A stretch of 64,000 nt of DNA from Exiguobacterium artemiae 255-15 (GCF_000019905.1 NC_010556.1:2878001-2942000), one strand, 5' to 3'. Positions 8,322 through 17,107 are shown, counted from the stretch's first letter. Notes: generated from the sequence alone by a model not told the origin. Program-made: numbers and translations.

Positions 8322-9326
8322 ATGGATAGTCTGTTTATCATCACCGCCATAATCGTCATTCTCGCACTTAGCTTCGACTTCATTAACGGTTTCCACGATA
8401 CAGCGAACTCGATTGCGACTTCGGTGTCGACTCGTGCTTTGAAACCGCGTCACGCTATCATTCTTGCGGCGACGATGAATTTTTTAGGTGCAATCACGTT
8501 TACTGGCGTTGCTAAAACAATTTCCAGCGATATCGTCGATCCGTCGACGCTACAGCACGGAAGTTATGTCGTCATTGCTGCTTTACTCTCTGCTATTGCC
8601 TGGAACCTCTTGACGTGGTATTTCGGTATTCCGTCTAGTTCTTCGCATACGTTGATCGGTTCAATCGCCGGTGCAGCCGTTGCATCCGTCGGTTTTGGCG
8701 GAATTGAAGCTAAAGGGATTTTAAAAATCGTTCAGGCTCTGATCATTTCACCGATTCTTGCCTTTACGCTTGGTTTTATCGTTTATGGTATTTTCAAAGT
8801 TGTATTCAAAAAAGGGAATTTGGCGAAGACGAATCGTCGTTTCCGTCATATGCAAATCGCAACAGCTGCGCTTCAATCGTATACACACGGGACGAACGAT
8901 GCGCAAAAAGCGATGGGTATCATCACACTTGCCCTCATCTCGTCCGGTTTCCAAACCGATCACGAAGTCGCACTTTGGGTTAAATTATCGTGTGCGATTG
9001 CCATGGGTCTCGGAACATCCGTCGGTGGATGGCGGATCATCAAGACGGTTGGTGGACAAATCATGAAAATCCGTCCCGTCAACGGGGTTGCGGCTGACTT
9101 GACGTCTGCTGCCATCATCTTTGGTGCGACAGCAATCCACTTACCGGTTTCAACGACACACGTCATCTCTTCTGCCATTCTCGGTGTAGGTACATCACAC
9201 CGGAAAAAAGGCGTTAAATGGGGAACAGCACAACGAATGGTGATTACATGGGTCATCACATTGCCGATTTCAATGGCAGTGGCGGCGCTCATCTACTACA
9301 TTCTCGATTTCTTATTCATTAAATGA
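8322..9326 (+). CDS. pit: low-affinity inorganic phosphate transporter, PiT family
   Basis: A 334-residue integral membrane carrier that moves phosphate as a neutral metal-phosphate complex with protons. Two copies of the PiT signature are visible: FDFINGFHDTANSIAT near the N terminus, and THGTNDAQKAMGI near residue 190. About 10 hydrophobic segments can be seen. It is the second gene of the DUF47-pit unit and ends at a terminator. Confidence 0.95.
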   Translation: MDSLFIITAIIVILALSFDFINGFHDTANSIATSVSTRALKPRHAIILAATMNFLGAITFTGVAKTISSDIVDPSTLQHGSYVVIAALLSAIAWNLLTWYFGIPSSSSHTLIGSIAGAAVASVGFGGIEAKGILKIVQALIISPILAFTLGFIVYGIFKVVFKKGNLAKTNRRFRHMQIATAALQSYTHGTNDAQKAMGIITLALISSGFQTDHEVALWVKLSCAIAMGLGTSVGGWRIIKTVGGQIMKIRPVNGVAADLTSAAIIFGATAIHLPVSTTHVISSAILGVGTSHRKKGVKWGTAQRMVITWVITLPISMAVAALIYYILDFLFIK

Positions 9327-9330
9327 TTCA

Positions 9331-9364
9331 TTCCCCATCTAGTCAGCTAGGTGGGGATTTTCTG
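9331..9364 (+). terminator. terminator of the DUF47-pit operon
   Basis: TCCCCATCTA pairs with TAGGTGGGGA (one G-U pair) and is followed by a short T-rich tail. Confidence 0.85.
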
Positions 9365-9384
9365 TCTTGATTAAGCCCCTGCAG

Positions 9385-9413
9385 TTGTCGCTTGGACTAG
9401 AATTCGCTATGAT
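9385..9413 (+). promoter_or_regulatory. sigma-A promoter of pdxK
   Basis: TTGTCG, a 17-base spacer and TATGAT lie 45 bases before the pdxK start. Confidence 0.7.
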
Positions 9414-9457
9414 TGATGGCAAGAAGATATGCTTATTTTATTTAGGAGGAATTCCAC

Positions 9458-10273
9458 ATGACAAAACGTAAAGCTTTAACGATTGCCGGCTCTGACACGA
9501 GTGGCGGCGCTGGTATTCAAGCTGATTTGAAGACGTTCCAGGAACTTGAAGTCTACGGGATGAACGCATTGACGGTCATCGTTGCTCAAGATCCTGATCA
9601 TTCTTGGCACCATGCGGTTTATCCAATCGATGCCGAACTCGTCCGGACACAAATCCATACGGTCCTTGGAGGAATTGGTGTAGATGCGATGAAGACGGGT
9701 ATGCTCCCGACTGTCGAAATCATTGAAGTCGTTGCTGAAAAAATCAAGTCATCTGGTGTCAAAAATGTCGTCATCGATCCGGTCATGGTATGTAAAGGCG
9801 AAGATGAGGTCCTGAATCCGGATACGGCGAACGCTTTACGTGATATCCTGACACCGCTCGCAACAGTCGTGACTCCTAACGTCTTTGAAGCAGGTCAATT
9901 ATCGGGGCTTGGAAAAACCCCTTCGACAATCGATGAAATGAAGCTCGCAGCTGCCCGGATTCATGAAAAAGGCGCGCAATACGTCCTTGTTAAAGGCGGC
10001 AGCAAGATCGACCACCCGCAAGCAGTTGACGTGCTTTATGACGGAAAAGAGTTTATCCTAATTGAGGACGAACGTATTGAGACACCGTATACGCACGGAG
10101 CAGGATGCACCTACTCTGCCGCCATCACAGCTGAACTCGCAAAAGGAGCTTCCGTGGAACAAGCGGTCCGTACAGCGAAATCGTTTATCACTTCTGCGAT
10201 TCGTCATTCATTCCGGTTGAATGAATATGTCGGCCCGACTGACCACGCTGCTCATCGAACAGTAACGTCTTGA
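9458..10273 (+). CDS. pdxK: pyridoxine/pyridoxal/pyridoxamine (and HMP) kinase PdxK
   Basis: A 271-residue cytoplasmic kinase of the ribokinase-like ThiD/PdxK group. It phosphorylates vitamin B6 vitamers for pyridoxal phosphate salvage and may also act on hydroxymethylpyrimidine. Diagnostic segments are the N-terminal TIAGSDTSGGAGIQADLKTF, the YGMNALTVIVAQ region, DPVMVCKG, and the catalytic anion-hole motif THGAGCTYSAAITAEL. Overall similarity to Bacillus PdxK, as I recall it, is higher than to ThiD. It has its own promoter, an AGGAGG site and a terminator. Confidence 0.9.
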   Translation: MTKRKALTIAGSDTSGGAGIQADLKTFQELEVYGMNALTVIVAQDPDHSWHHAVYPIDAELVRTQIHTVLGGIGVDAMKTGMLPTVEIIEVVAEKIKSSGVKNVVIDPVMVCKGEDEVLNPDTANALRDILTPLATVVTPNVFEAGQLSGLGKTPSTIDEMKLAAARIHEKGAQYVLVKGGSKIDHPQAVDVLYDGKEFILIEDERIETPYTHGAGCTYSAAITAELAKGASVEQAVRTAKSFITSAIRHSFRLNEYVGPTDHAAHRTVTS

Positions 10274-10282
10274 TCGTTCAGG

Positions 10283-10317
10283 AAGTCCGCGCAATGCTCG
10301 CGGACTTCTTTCTGTAT
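10283..10317 (+). terminator. terminator after pdxK
   Basis: GAAGTCCGCG and CGCGGACTTC are separated by a 7-base loop and followed by TTTCT. The gap to yojF (17 bases) leaves no room for a promoter, so yojF-bshB2 may depend on read-through. Confidence 0.85.
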
Positions 10318-10334
10318 AGGAAAGGGGATTTATC

Positions 10335-10700
10335 ATGCAAGCACTGGATTTAACTGCTGTACAAGACTATATCGATAAGCATGCCAATACACCACTTTAC
10401 GTACACGTCGAAACGACGAACGGGGCATATGCGACACACCAGGATCCGACATTCCACAGTGCCGGTATGTTTTTCCGTAATGCCGAGATTACGTATGAAC
10501 GTGGACTGATCACCGGAAACGGTCCTTACCGGATTGGTCTGAAACTGGCCCACGGCTGGTTGTATGGTGAAGGATTAACTGATTATGAATTTGCAGGTGA
10601 TCAACTGTTGATTGCCGGACACGACGTTGAAGGACGCCTTGCGATTGCCTTCGAACTCAGTCCGACTCCATTCGCGCAAGGCGCAGAGGAGGTAGAATAA
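10335..10700 (+). CDS. yojF: YojF family protein (DUF1806)
   Basis: A 121-residue protein of the YojF/DUF1806 family, found next to bacillithiol deacetylase genes in Bacilli. Its biochemical role is not established. It is probably cytoplasmic, with no signal or membrane segment. The sequence is rich in beta-type stretches such as PLYVHVETTNGAYATHQDP and YRIGLKLAHGWLYGEGLTDYE. The stop codon shares one base with the bshB2 start, so the two are translationally coupled. Confidence 0.88.
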   Translation: MQALDLTAVQDYIDKHANTPLYVHVETTNGAYATHQDPTFHSAGMFFRNAEITYERGLITGNGPYRIGLKLAHGWLYGEGLTDYEFAGDQLLIAGHDVEGRLAIAFELSPTPFAQGAEEVE

Positions 10701-11356
10701 TGGCGTACAACGAACAAGATCATCTTCTCGTCATCTTCCCTCACCCGGACGATGAAGCATTCAGCTCGGCTGGAACGATTATTGAACATGCAGAGAATCG
10801 CGGACCTGTCACGTATGCCTGCCTGACACTCGGTGAAATGGGACGCAATATGGGACGTCCTGTCTTTACGAATCGTGAAGAGCTCGCGACGATCCGCAAA
10901 CGTGAACTGATTGCCGCTTCGGAAAAGATGAAGATCTCCGACTTACAAATGTGGGGACTTCGCGACAAGACGGTCGAATTCGAAGACGAAGCGATGCTTG
11001 CTGAGCGGATCGGCGAATTGATTGCGAAAACACAACCGACACGTGTGATTTCGTTTTATCCCGGTTACGCCGTCCATCCGGATCACGAAGCAACAGCCCG
11101 TGCCGTCGTCCGGGCACTTCGCGCGATGGACGAAAACGAGCGGCCTGAATTTTTAGCCGTCGCTTTCGCTAACAATACGCGTGACGAACTCGGTGAAGGA
11201 ACGTTTGTTCATGATGTCAGCGCTTATACCGATCAAAAAATCGCTGCCCTTCAGGCACATGCTTCCCAAACCGGCGGCCTGATGAAAGTCATCTCAGAAG
11301 ACTCGAATATCCGTGATCTGCTCGTCAAAGAGCGGTATTATCATTATCCGTTATGA
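10700..11356 (+). CDS. bshB2: bacillithiol biosynthesis deacetylase BshB2
   Basis: A 218-residue zinc-dependent deacetylase of the LmbE/PIG-L family. In Bacilli BshB2 removes the acetyl group from GlcNAc-malate during synthesis of bacillithiol, the main low-molecular-weight thiol, and it overlaps in function with BshB1. Metal-binding and catalytic motifs are visible: HPDDEAF at residues 15-21, and HPDHE near residue 117. It is coupled to yojF by a one-base overlap. It implies a bacillithiol-using host. Confidence 0.93.
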   Translation: MAYNEQDHLLVIFPHPDDEAFSSAGTIIEHAENRGPVTYACLTLGEMGRNMGRPVFTNREELATIRKRELIAASEKMKISDLQMWGLRDKTVEFEDEAMLAERIGELIAKTQPTRVISFYPGYAVHPDHEATARAVVRALRAMDENERPEFLAVAFANNTRDELGEGTFVHDVSAYTDQKIAALQAHASQTGGLMKVISEDSNIRDLLVKERYYHYPL

Positions 11357-11359
11357 TTT

Positions 11360-11399
11360 TTTCACCCTTGAGCGCACTGTCGTTCAAGGGTGTTTTTTG
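11360..11399 (+). terminator. terminator of yojF-bshB2
   Basis: CACCCTTGAGCG / CGTTCAAGGGTG hairpin followed by TTTTTT. Confidence 0.92.
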
Positions 11400-11469
11400 T
11401 CTCGTGAAATCCTTGATTGTCAGTCGACTTTTCAGCCACCTTCTGCTAGTGTGAATAGTTGAGACTGTG

Positions 11470-11509
11470 TCTCCGGAGTTCGTAACCTCCTCCGTCACAA
11501 AAACTAGGA
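11470..11509 (+). promoter_or_regulatory. preQ1-I riboswitch controlling queCDEF
   Basis: P1 stem CGGAG (11474-11478) / CTCCG (11490-11494) is followed by an A-rich strand and ACTAGGA, the class I preQ1 aptamer layout (H-type pseudoknot with a C-rich loop). The last strand contains the AGGA of the ribosome site region, which suggests translational control by the pathway product. A weak promoter (TCGACT, 17 bases, TAGTGT at 11424-11452) may lie upstream. Confidence 0.88.
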
Positions 11510-11524
11510 ATGGAAGTGTATCCA

Positions 11525-12181
11525 ATGAAAAATGAACGTGCTCTTGTCGTCTTCAGTGGCGGTCAAGATTCGACGACCTGCCTGTTTCAGGCACTCGCCG
11601 ACTATTCAGAAGTTGAAGTCGTTACCTTCAACTACGGACAACGTCATGCCGCAGAACTCGATGTCGCTCGCGAAATCACATCTGAACTCGGTGTGAAGCA
11701 TCACGAACTCGATCTCTCACTCCTCAGTCAATTGACAAGCAACTCTCTGACTGACCACTCACAATCGATCACGACAAACGAAGACGGACTTCCTTCTACC
11801 TTTGTAGACGGCCGAAATCATCTGTTCCTGTCCTTCGCAGCCGTCCTCGCGAAAGGACGCGGTATCCGCCATATCATTACCGGCGTATGCGAAACAGACT
11901 TTTCCGGTTATCCCGATTGCCGTGATTCCTTCATCAAGTCACTGAATGTGACACTTAACCTCGCGATGGACTATCCATTCGTGATTCATACTCCGCTTAT
12001 GTGGCTCGATAAAAAAGAGACATGGGCACTGGCTGATTCGCTCGGCGCGTTTGATTTTGTCCGCAAGCGGACATTGACGTGCTACAACGGCATCATCGGA
12101 GACGGCTGCGGCGATTGCCCGGCTTGTGAATTACGGAAAAAAGGCTTAGATGCCTACATCGAGGAGGTCCAACACACATGA
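11525..12181 (+). CDS. queC: 7-cyano-7-deazaguanine synthase QueC
   Basis: A 218-residue ATP-dependent enzyme that converts 7-carboxy-7-deazaguanine plus ammonia to preQ0 in queuosine synthesis. The PP-loop SGGQDSTT is at residues 11-18, and a zinc-binding cysteine cluster ([16 protein letters not shown]) lies near the C terminus. I chose ATG at 11525, because homologues start here and ATG at 11510 abuts the riboswitch strand with no spacing. It is the first gene of a tightly packed operon and overlaps queD by 4 bases. Confidence 0.96.
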   Translation: MKNERALVVFSGGQDSTTCLFQALADYSEVEVVTFNYGQRHAAELDVAREITSELGVKHHELDLSLLSQLTSNSLTDHSQSITTNEDGLPSTFVDGRNHLFLSFAAVLAKGRGIRHIITGVCETDFSGYPDCRDSFIKSLNVTLNLAMDYPFVIHTPLMWLDKKETWALADSLGAFDFVRKRTLTCYNGIIGDGCGDCPACELRKKGLDAYIEEVQHT

Positions 12182-12633
12182 AATTCAATTATGAAGCACC
12201 CGAAACTGTCGAGCGCCCGACCGGTGACTCGCTTATTTATACAAAATCACGTGTCATGATCGTTAAAAAATTGACGTTTGACGCAGCGCATCACCTGTAT
12301 GACTATGACGGCAAATGCCGTGCTCTGCACGGGCATACGTATCACGTGGATCTCGGCATCAGCGGATTCCTTGATCATCGCGGAATGACACTCGACTTTG
12401 GTGATTTGAAGAAAATTTTCAAAGAGCATCTCGAACCGTTGCTCGACCACCGGTACTTGAACGAGTCTCTTCCCTACATGAATACAACGGCTGAAAACAT
12501 GTCGGCCTGGATTTTTGAGACACTCGGCAAACACCTGCCGGACGAACGGGGTCTCCGTGTCGAGTTCGTCAAACTGTATGAAACACCGACGGCATTTGCA
12601 GAAGTCCGCCGGGAATGGATGCTTGAGTCATGA
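12178..12633 (+). CDS. queD: 6-carboxytetrahydropterin synthase QueD
   Basis: A 151-residue T-fold enzyme that makes 6-carboxy-5,6,7,8-tetrahydropterin from dihydroneopterin triphosphate, the first committed step of queuosine synthesis. Zinc ligands are visible in FDAAHHL and HGHTYHV, with the catalytic cysteine in GKCRALHGH. About 25 residues precede the conserved fold, slightly longer than many homologues. An ATGA overlap with queC and a 4-base overlap with queE indicate coupled translation. Confidence 0.94.
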   Translation: MKFNYEAPETVERPTGDSLIYTKSRVMIVKKLTFDAAHHLYDYDGKCRALHGHTYHVDLGISGFLDHRGMTLDFGDLKKIFKEHLEPLLDHRYLNESLPYMNTTAENMSAWIFETLGKHLPDERGLRVEFVKLYETPTAFAEVRREWMLES

Positions 12634-13346
12634 GTCAACTGAAGAAAACACCGAAGATTCCTGTACTTGAAATCTTCGGTCCGACCTTCCAAGGCGAAGG
12701 ACGTTCAATCGGTCAAAAAACGATGTTCGTCCGGACCGGCGGCTGCGATTATTCCTGCGCCTGGTGTGACTCGGCATTTACTTGGGACGGATCGGAGAAG
12801 CCGGATTTACTGACAGCAGATGAAATCCTGGCACAACTCGATGCCCTTGGCTCATACGGACATGTCACGATTTCCGGTGGTAATCCATTGTTGCACGCCT
12901 CGATCGGAACCCTCGTCGATGCGCTGAAGAGCCGCGGCATCACGATGTCGGTCGAAACACAAGGTTCTTACTGGCAGAACTGGGTTCTTGATATTGAAGA
13001 CGTCACCATCAGTCCGAAACCACCGTCGAGTGGTATGACGGTTGATTACGACCGTCTTGATGTCTTTTTCAAACGATTACCTGAGCAGCAACGGGCTGTG
13101 AAGATCGTCATCTTTGATGAGGCCGATCTTGATTTTGCGGCTGCCATCTCTGACCGGTATGCCTTAAAAACGCTTTACCTGTCACTCGGTAATCCGGATC
13201 CCGCGGAAGAAGGCACGATTGCTCCGCGGATGTTATCTGATTTAAAAACTTTATGGGAACGCGTTGCAGCTGACGAACGATTTAATCACGCACGTGTCCT
13301 TCCACAACTACATGCCCTCGTTTTCGCAAACGACCGCGGCGTTTAA
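12630..13346 (+). CDS. queE: 7-carboxy-7-deazaguanine synthase QueE
   Basis: A 238-residue radical-SAM enzyme that rearranges carboxytetrahydropterin to 7-carboxy-7-deazaguanine. The iron-sulfur cluster motif CDYSCAWC supplies cysteines 39, 43 and 46, preceded by the substrate-binding segment [13 protein letters not shown]. It overlaps queD by 4 bases and is followed 11 bases later by queF. Confidence 0.95.
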   Translation: MSQLKKTPKIPVLEIFGPTFQGEGRSIGQKTMFVRTGGCDYSCAWCDSAFTWDGSEKPDLLTADEILAQLDALGSYGHVTISGGNPLLHASIGTLVDALKSRGITMSVETQGSYWQNWVLDIEDVTISPKPPSSGMTVDYDRLDVFFKRLPEQQRAVKIVIFDEADLDFAAAISDRYALKTLYLSLGNPDPAEEGTIAPRMLSDLKTLWERVAADERFNHARVLPQLHALVFANDRGV

Positions 13347-13357
13347 GGAGATTAATT

Positions 13358-13846
13358 ATGCGTCCAGAAGATTTAAACGATTTGTCCTTACTTGGTCAAA
13401 AGTCTGTTCCTTATATTTTTGAATATCAACCGGAAGTGCTCGAAGCCTTCCCGAACCGTCATCCGGAAAATGATTACTTTGTTAAATTCAATGCCCCTGA
13501 ATTTACAAGTCTTTGCCCGATTACGAATCAACCGGATTTTGCGACGATCTATATCTCGTATATCCCGGATGAAAAATTAGTCGAATCCAAATCATTAAAA
13601 CTCTACTTGTTCAGTTTCCGCAATCACGGTGACTTCCATGAAAACTGTATCAATGTCATCGGGAAAGATCTCGTCAAACTGATGGAACCCCGTTACCTTG
13701 AAGTATGGGGAAAATTCACGCCACGCGGCGGAATTTCGATCGACCCGTACTACAATTACGGTAAACCGGGAACGAAATATGAACAGATGGCCGAACACCG
13801 TCTCTTCAATCATGATTTATATCCAGAAACAATCGATAACCGGTAA
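13358..13846 (+). CDS. queF: preQ1 synthase (NADPH-dependent nitrile reductase) QueF
   Basis: A 162-residue T-fold enzyme that reduces preQ0 to preQ1 with NADPH. The catalytic cysteine lies in [13 protein letters not shown], and the QueF signature is visible as [23 protein letters not shown]. Its length fits the short, single-domain Bacillus type. It is the last gene of queCDEF and has its own ribosome site (AAGGAG). Confidence 0.95.
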   Translation: MRPEDLNDLSLLGQKSVPYIFEYQPEVLEAFPNRHPENDYFVKFNAPEFTSLCPITNQPDFATIYISYIPDEKLVESKSLKLYLFSFRNHGDFHENCINVIGKDLVKLMEPRYLEVWGKFTPRGGISIDPYYNYGKPGTKYEQMAEHRLFNHDLYPETIDNR

Positions 13847-13852
13847 TACCAA

Positions 13853-13893
13853 AAATCCTCTTCCACTTGTCGGTGAAAGAGGATTTTCCCGTT
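13853..13893. terminator. bidirectional terminator between queF and the XRE gene
   Basis: An AAAATCCTCTT / AAGAGGATTTT stem is flanked by A and T runs on both sides. It sits between two convergent genes. Confidence 0.85.
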
Positions 13894-13894
13894 G

Positions 13895-14179
13895 TTAACT
13901 GGATGGTAAATCGATGATTTTTTGATCTTCTTCTTGTTGAAAAATCATTTGCGCCGGCCAAATGTCACGTAGTAAATGTTCGTACGGAACACCTAGAACC
14001 CTTGCCATCCGTTCAATCATCGAAAAGGACGGATGAGCCAGGCTTCGTTCAATCCGATTCATCATTTCCGGTGTCGTTTCCGTCAGTTCAGCAAGCTGTT
14101 CCAGCTCCATGCCTTGCCGGTTCCGTAACGTTCGAATTCGTTCCCCATAGTTTGTCAGAGGACTGATCGATTCACTCAT
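13895..14179 (-). CDS. XRE-family helix-turn-helix regulator
   Basis: A 94-residue protein with a single Cro/C1-type helix-turn-helix (about residues 15-70; GMELEQLAELTETTPEMMNRIERSL) and a short tail. It has no ligand or protease domain. The start at 14179 has AAGGAGA seven bases upstream. It is divergent from the PTS permease at 14433, so it might regulate that gene, but no repeat pairing with it could be assigned. Confidence 0.85.
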   Translation of the reverse strand: MSESISPLTNYGERIRTLRNRQGMELEQLAELTETTPEMMNRIERSLAHPSFSMIERMARVLGVPYEHLLRDIWPAQMIFQQEEDQKIIDLPSS

Positions 14180-14355
14180 GATTTCGTCTCCTTTTTCCAA
14201 GCACCTGACGCTCCGCTTTCATTCCTGTTAACTTATTCCCGATTTTCATTTTTCAACACTCCTTCTATTCATAATATTCATTATCTAAAATATAATTTCA
14301 AAAAAATCATAAAAAAGAACTAGCTTTTTAAAAAGTTATCGCTTACAATTCTAGG

Positions 14356-14369
14356 TGCAAGCGGTTGCA
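14356..14369. promoter_or_regulatory. cre/LacI-type operator upstream of the PTS EIICB gene
   Basis: TGCAAGCGGTTGCA is symmetric (central CG) and fits the loose catabolite-responsive-element pattern TGNAANCGNTNNCA. A -10-like TACAAT at 14344-14349 lies just upstream, so binding would block initiation. It could be bound by CcpA or by a local LacI-type regulator. The rest of the 253-base gap is AT-rich with no other feature seen. Confidence 0.6.
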
Positions 14370-14432
14370 TTAATCGCTTACATTTTTTGCACTAATTACA
14401 CAGATAACAGATACATAGAGGAGTGAGACCAC

Positions 14433-16088
14433 ATGAAAAACAAGATTTCATTTGATTTCTGGCAAAAGCTAGGAAAAGCGTTAATGGTAGTCATCGCAGT
14501 CATGCCAGCTGCCGGAATCATGATCTCGATCGGGAAGTTGATTGGGATGTACGGTGGTGACATCGTATTTATGCAAACGGTTGCAAGAATCGTTGAAGAT
14601 TTAGGTTGGGCCATCATTACTAATCTCCACGTCCTGTTCGCCGTTGCGATCGGTGGATCGTGGGCAAAAGAACGGGCCGGCGGCGCATTCGCCGCATTGC
14701 TTGCGTTTATTTTGGTCAACCGCGTTACAGGTGCCATCTTCGGTGTCAATTCGGCGATGCTGGCAGATCCAAAAGCAACTGTCACATCTTTACTTGGTTC
14801 TGATTTAATCGTGAAAGATTATTTCACTTCTGTCCTTGGTGCTCCGGCACTCAACATGGGCGTATTCGTCGGAATTATTTCCGGTTTCCTCGGAGCCGTA
14901 CTCTTCAATAAATTTTATAACTTCAGCAAGCTGCCTGATGCACTTGCGTTCTTCAACGGTAAACGATTTGTGCCATTCGTCGTCATCGGTGGATCCGTCG
15001 TTGCCGCGTTCGTTTTATCACTCGTTTGGCCGTTCGTTCAAGGATTACTCAATGACTTCGGACGCTGGATCGCGACGTCACGCGATACGGCACCGATCCT
15101 TGCTCCGTTTGTCTACGGAACACTGGAACGTCTGCTCTTACCGTTTGGTCTTCACCACATGCTGACGGTTCCGATGAACTACACGGAGCTCGGAGGAACG
15201 TATAAGATTTTAACAGGTGCGGCCCAAGGTTCGACCGTCGCAGGTCAAGACCCGTTATGGCTCGCTTGGATTACCGATCTCGTCAACTTAAAACAAGCAG
15301 GTAATACCCAAGGATACAACGATTTAATCAACAATGTCGTCCCGGCACGTTTCAAAGAAGGACAAGTTGTCACTTCTCTTGCTTCTTTAATCGGTGTCGC
15401 GGTTGCCATGTACATGTCGGTTGACGAAGACAAAAAGAAAGCGTACAAACCGGTCTTCTTATCTGCTGGTCTTGCCGTCTTCTTAACAGGAGTCACAGAG
15501 CCGATCGAATTCATGTTCATGTTCATCGCACCTGTACTTTACGTCATCTATGCCGTCTTAACAGGTGTCGCCTTTGCTTTGGCTGACGTCATGCATCTTC
15601 GGATTCATGCGTTCGGCGCCATTGAATTGCTGACACGGATTCCGCTGATTGCCAAAGCAGGACTGATTGGTGATTTAATCCGCTTCATCGGTGTCTGTGT
15701 CTTCTTCTTCTTCTTGAACTTCTTTACATTCCGTTTCGTCATTAAAAAGTTCAACTATGCGACACCAGGCCGTAACGGAAACTACTTGGATGATGTCGTC
15801 GTTTCGGACAATGCTCAAGCTTCGAATGAAGCGGCTGCAACAACCGATCAATCACAGGCATCACGGATTATTGGATTACTCGGCGGTCAATCGAACATCG
15901 AGGAAGTCGATGCCTGCATGACACGGTTACGTGTCACGGTCAAAGATCCAAGCCTCGTTGCCCCAGAATCGGATTGGAAATCCAACGGTGCACTCGGATT
16001 AATCCTAAAAAATAATGGCGTGCAAGCCATTTACGGTCCTAAAGCAGATGTCTTAAAATCAGATATCCAAGATCGAATCGGCGCATAA
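14433..16088 (+). CDS. PTS transporter EIICB, glucose/maltose (alpha-glucoside) family
   Basis: A 551-residue phosphotransferase-system permease that imports and phosphorylates a sugar. The EIIC membrane domain (about residues 1-430, around 10 hydrophobic segments, with the TEPIEFMFMF signature) is followed by a short linker and an EIIB domain (about 475-551) whose phosphorylation site is Cys-495 in DACMTRLRV. There is no EIIA domain, so a separate EIIA must donate phosphate. Family resemblance points to glucose, maltose or another alpha-glucoside; the sugar cannot be fixed from sequence. It is preceded by a cre-like operator and followed by a terminator, then a phosphoesterase-type gene. Confidence 0.9.
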   Translation: MKNKISFDFWQKLGKALMVVIAVMPAAGIMISIGKLIGMYGGDIVFMQTVARIVEDLGWAIITNLHVLFAVAIGGSWAKERAGGAFAALLAFILVNRVTGAIFGVNSAMLADPKATVTSLLGSDLIVKDYFTSVLGAPALNMGVFVGIISGFLGAVLFNKFYNFSKLPDALAFFNGKRFVPFVVIGGSVVAAFVLSLVWPFVQGLLNDFGRWIATSRDTAPILAPFVYGTLERLLLPFGLHHMLTVPMNYTELGGTYKILTGAAQGSTVAGQDPLWLAWITDLVNLKQAGNTQGYNDLINNVVPARFKEGQVVTSLASLIGVAVAMYMSVDEDKKKAYKPVFLSAGLAVFLTGVTEPIEFMFMFIAPVLYVIYAVLTGVAFALADVMHLRIHAFGAIELLTRIPLIAKAGLIGDLIRFIGVCVFFFFLNFFTFRFVIKKFNYATPGRNGNYLDDVVVSDNAQASNEAAATTDQSQASRIIGLLGGQSNIEEVDACMTRLRVTVKDPSLVAPESDWKSNGALGLILKNNGVQAIYGPKADVLKSDIQDRIGA

Positions 16089-16111
16089 ACCAGATGATTT
16101 AGGGTAAATAA

Positions 16112-16148
16112 GAAAAGGTGAAGCTCTTGTTGAGTTTCACCTTTCTTT
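16112..16148 (+). terminator. terminator or attenuator after the EIICB gene
   Basis: AAAGGTGAAGCTC / GAGTTTCACCTTT hairpin followed by CTTTATT. No promoter space remains before the next gene at 16173, so partial read-through is likely. Confidence 0.85.
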
Positions 16149-16172
16149 ATTGAAAAACAGGAGGATCAACCC

Positions 16173-16976
16173 ATGCGATTACTCACATTAAACTGCCACT
16201 CTTGGCAAGAAACTGATCAACTCGAGAAACTTGATCAAATCGTTACGCAAATCATTCAACAGGATTATGATGTCATCGCCTTACAGGAAGTCAGTCAACT
16301 GATGGACACGCCTGTTCTGTATAACAACATCCGTGAAGATAATTTTGTCTATCTGATTCAACAAGCTTTGGCTAAACAAGGTTTCGATTATTCGTTTGTC
16401 TGGGACTTCTCGCATATCGGATATGATGCGTATGAAGAAGGTCTTGCCCTCTTGACGAAACATCCTATTTTAAAGTCGGACAGTTATTACATCAGCCGCA
16501 GTCAGGATACGATGGACTGGAAGTCCCGCAAAATCGTCCGGGCGACGATTGACCTCGACGGGACACCAATCACCTTTAATTCCTGCCATCTCGGCTGGTG
16601 GGAAGATGCGGATGAGCCGTTCAGCGAACAGTTCAACAATCTGATTGCCCGCATGGATCCTTTGGAATGGACGATGTTCATGGGAGACTTCAACAATGAT
16701 GCATTGGAACGTGAGACCGGTTATGACTATATGATGCAACGCGGCCTTCATGATGTCTTTTTGCTGGCGCAGGAAACCGTCGGCATCGAGACGGTCGAAG
16801 GAAAAATCGATGGTTGGGAAGAAAATCAAAAAGGATTACGTCTCGACTTGGTCTTATCGAATCGAAAAATTGATGTCGATCGTGTCGGAGTCGTCTTTGA
16901 CGGTGTTTTCGCACCGGTCGTTTCGGACCACTTCGGAGTCGAAGTCGATATCTCGATTCAAAAAGAACCCATTTAA
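16173..16976 (+). CDS. endonuclease/exonuclease/phosphatase family hydrolase
   Basis: A 267-residue metal-dependent phosphoesterase of the EEP (DNase I / sphingomyelinase-like) fold. Visible motifs are LTLNCHSW at the N terminus, the metal-binding DVIALQEVSQ, FNSCHLGWW, the catalytic-type MGDFNNDA, and the C-terminal SDHFGVEV. It has no signal peptide, so it is probably cytoplasmic and not a secreted toxin. It follows the PTS EIICB gene by 84 bases, which suggests a linked role (perhaps a sugar-phosphate or nucleotide phosphatase), but the substrate is unknown. Confidence 0.85.
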   Translation: MRLLTLNCHSWQETDQLEKLDQIVTQIIQQDYDVIALQEVSQLMDTPVLYNNIREDNFVYLIQQALAKQGFDYSFVWDFSHIGYDAYEEGLALLTKHPILKSDSYYISRSQDTMDWKSRKIVRATIDLDGTPITFNSCHLGWWEDADEPFSEQFNNLIARMDPLEWTMFMGDFNNDALERETGYDYMMQRGLHDVFLLAQETVGIETVEGKIDGWEENQKGLRLDLVLSNRKIDVDRVGVVFDGVFAPVVSDHFGVEVDISIQKEPI

Positions 16977-16979
16977 CGG

Positions 16980-17008
16980 TTGACAACGCTTTCTTTTCTT
17001 TTTATGAT
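16980..17008 (+). promoter_or_regulatory. sigma-A promoter of sacP with overlapping cre site
   Basis: TTGACA (16980-16985), a 17-base spacer and TATGAT (17003-17008) form a near-consensus promoter. TGACAACGCTTTCT at 16981-16994 fits a catabolite-responsive element with its central CG, and it overlaps the -35 and spacer, a position suited to CcpA repression. Confidence 0.88.
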
Positions 17009-17030
17009 GAGAACAACAAGTCAATAGTGC

Positions 17031-17058
17031 GGATTGTGACAGTACGGCTGGCAAGACC
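17031..17058 (+). promoter_or_regulatory. RNA antiterminator (RAT) for the SacT-type protein
   Basis: The leader reads GGATTGTGAC, then AGTACGGCTG, then GCAAGACC, matching the ribonucleic antiterminator bound by BglG/SacT/LicT proteins (GGATTGT...GGCAAAACC type). Its 3' strand is shared with the following terminator, so only one structure can form. Confidence 0.88.
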
Positions 17059-17107
17059 GATTCAGCATCTCGTTCGTGGAGATGCTGTTCGGTCTTGCCT
17101 TTTTTTG
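17049..17107 (+). terminator. conditional leader terminator of sacP
   Basis: GGCAAGACCGA (17050-17060) pairs with TCGGTCTTGCC (17089-17099), with an inner CAGCATCTC / GAGATGCTG stem and a T7 tail. The first strand overlaps the antiterminator at 17031-17058. Confidence 0.92.

Noticed and set aside
11204-11216. SOS-box-like GAACGTTTGTTC in bshB2
   Set aside because: It lies within coding sequence far from any promoter and lacks the full DinR consensus.
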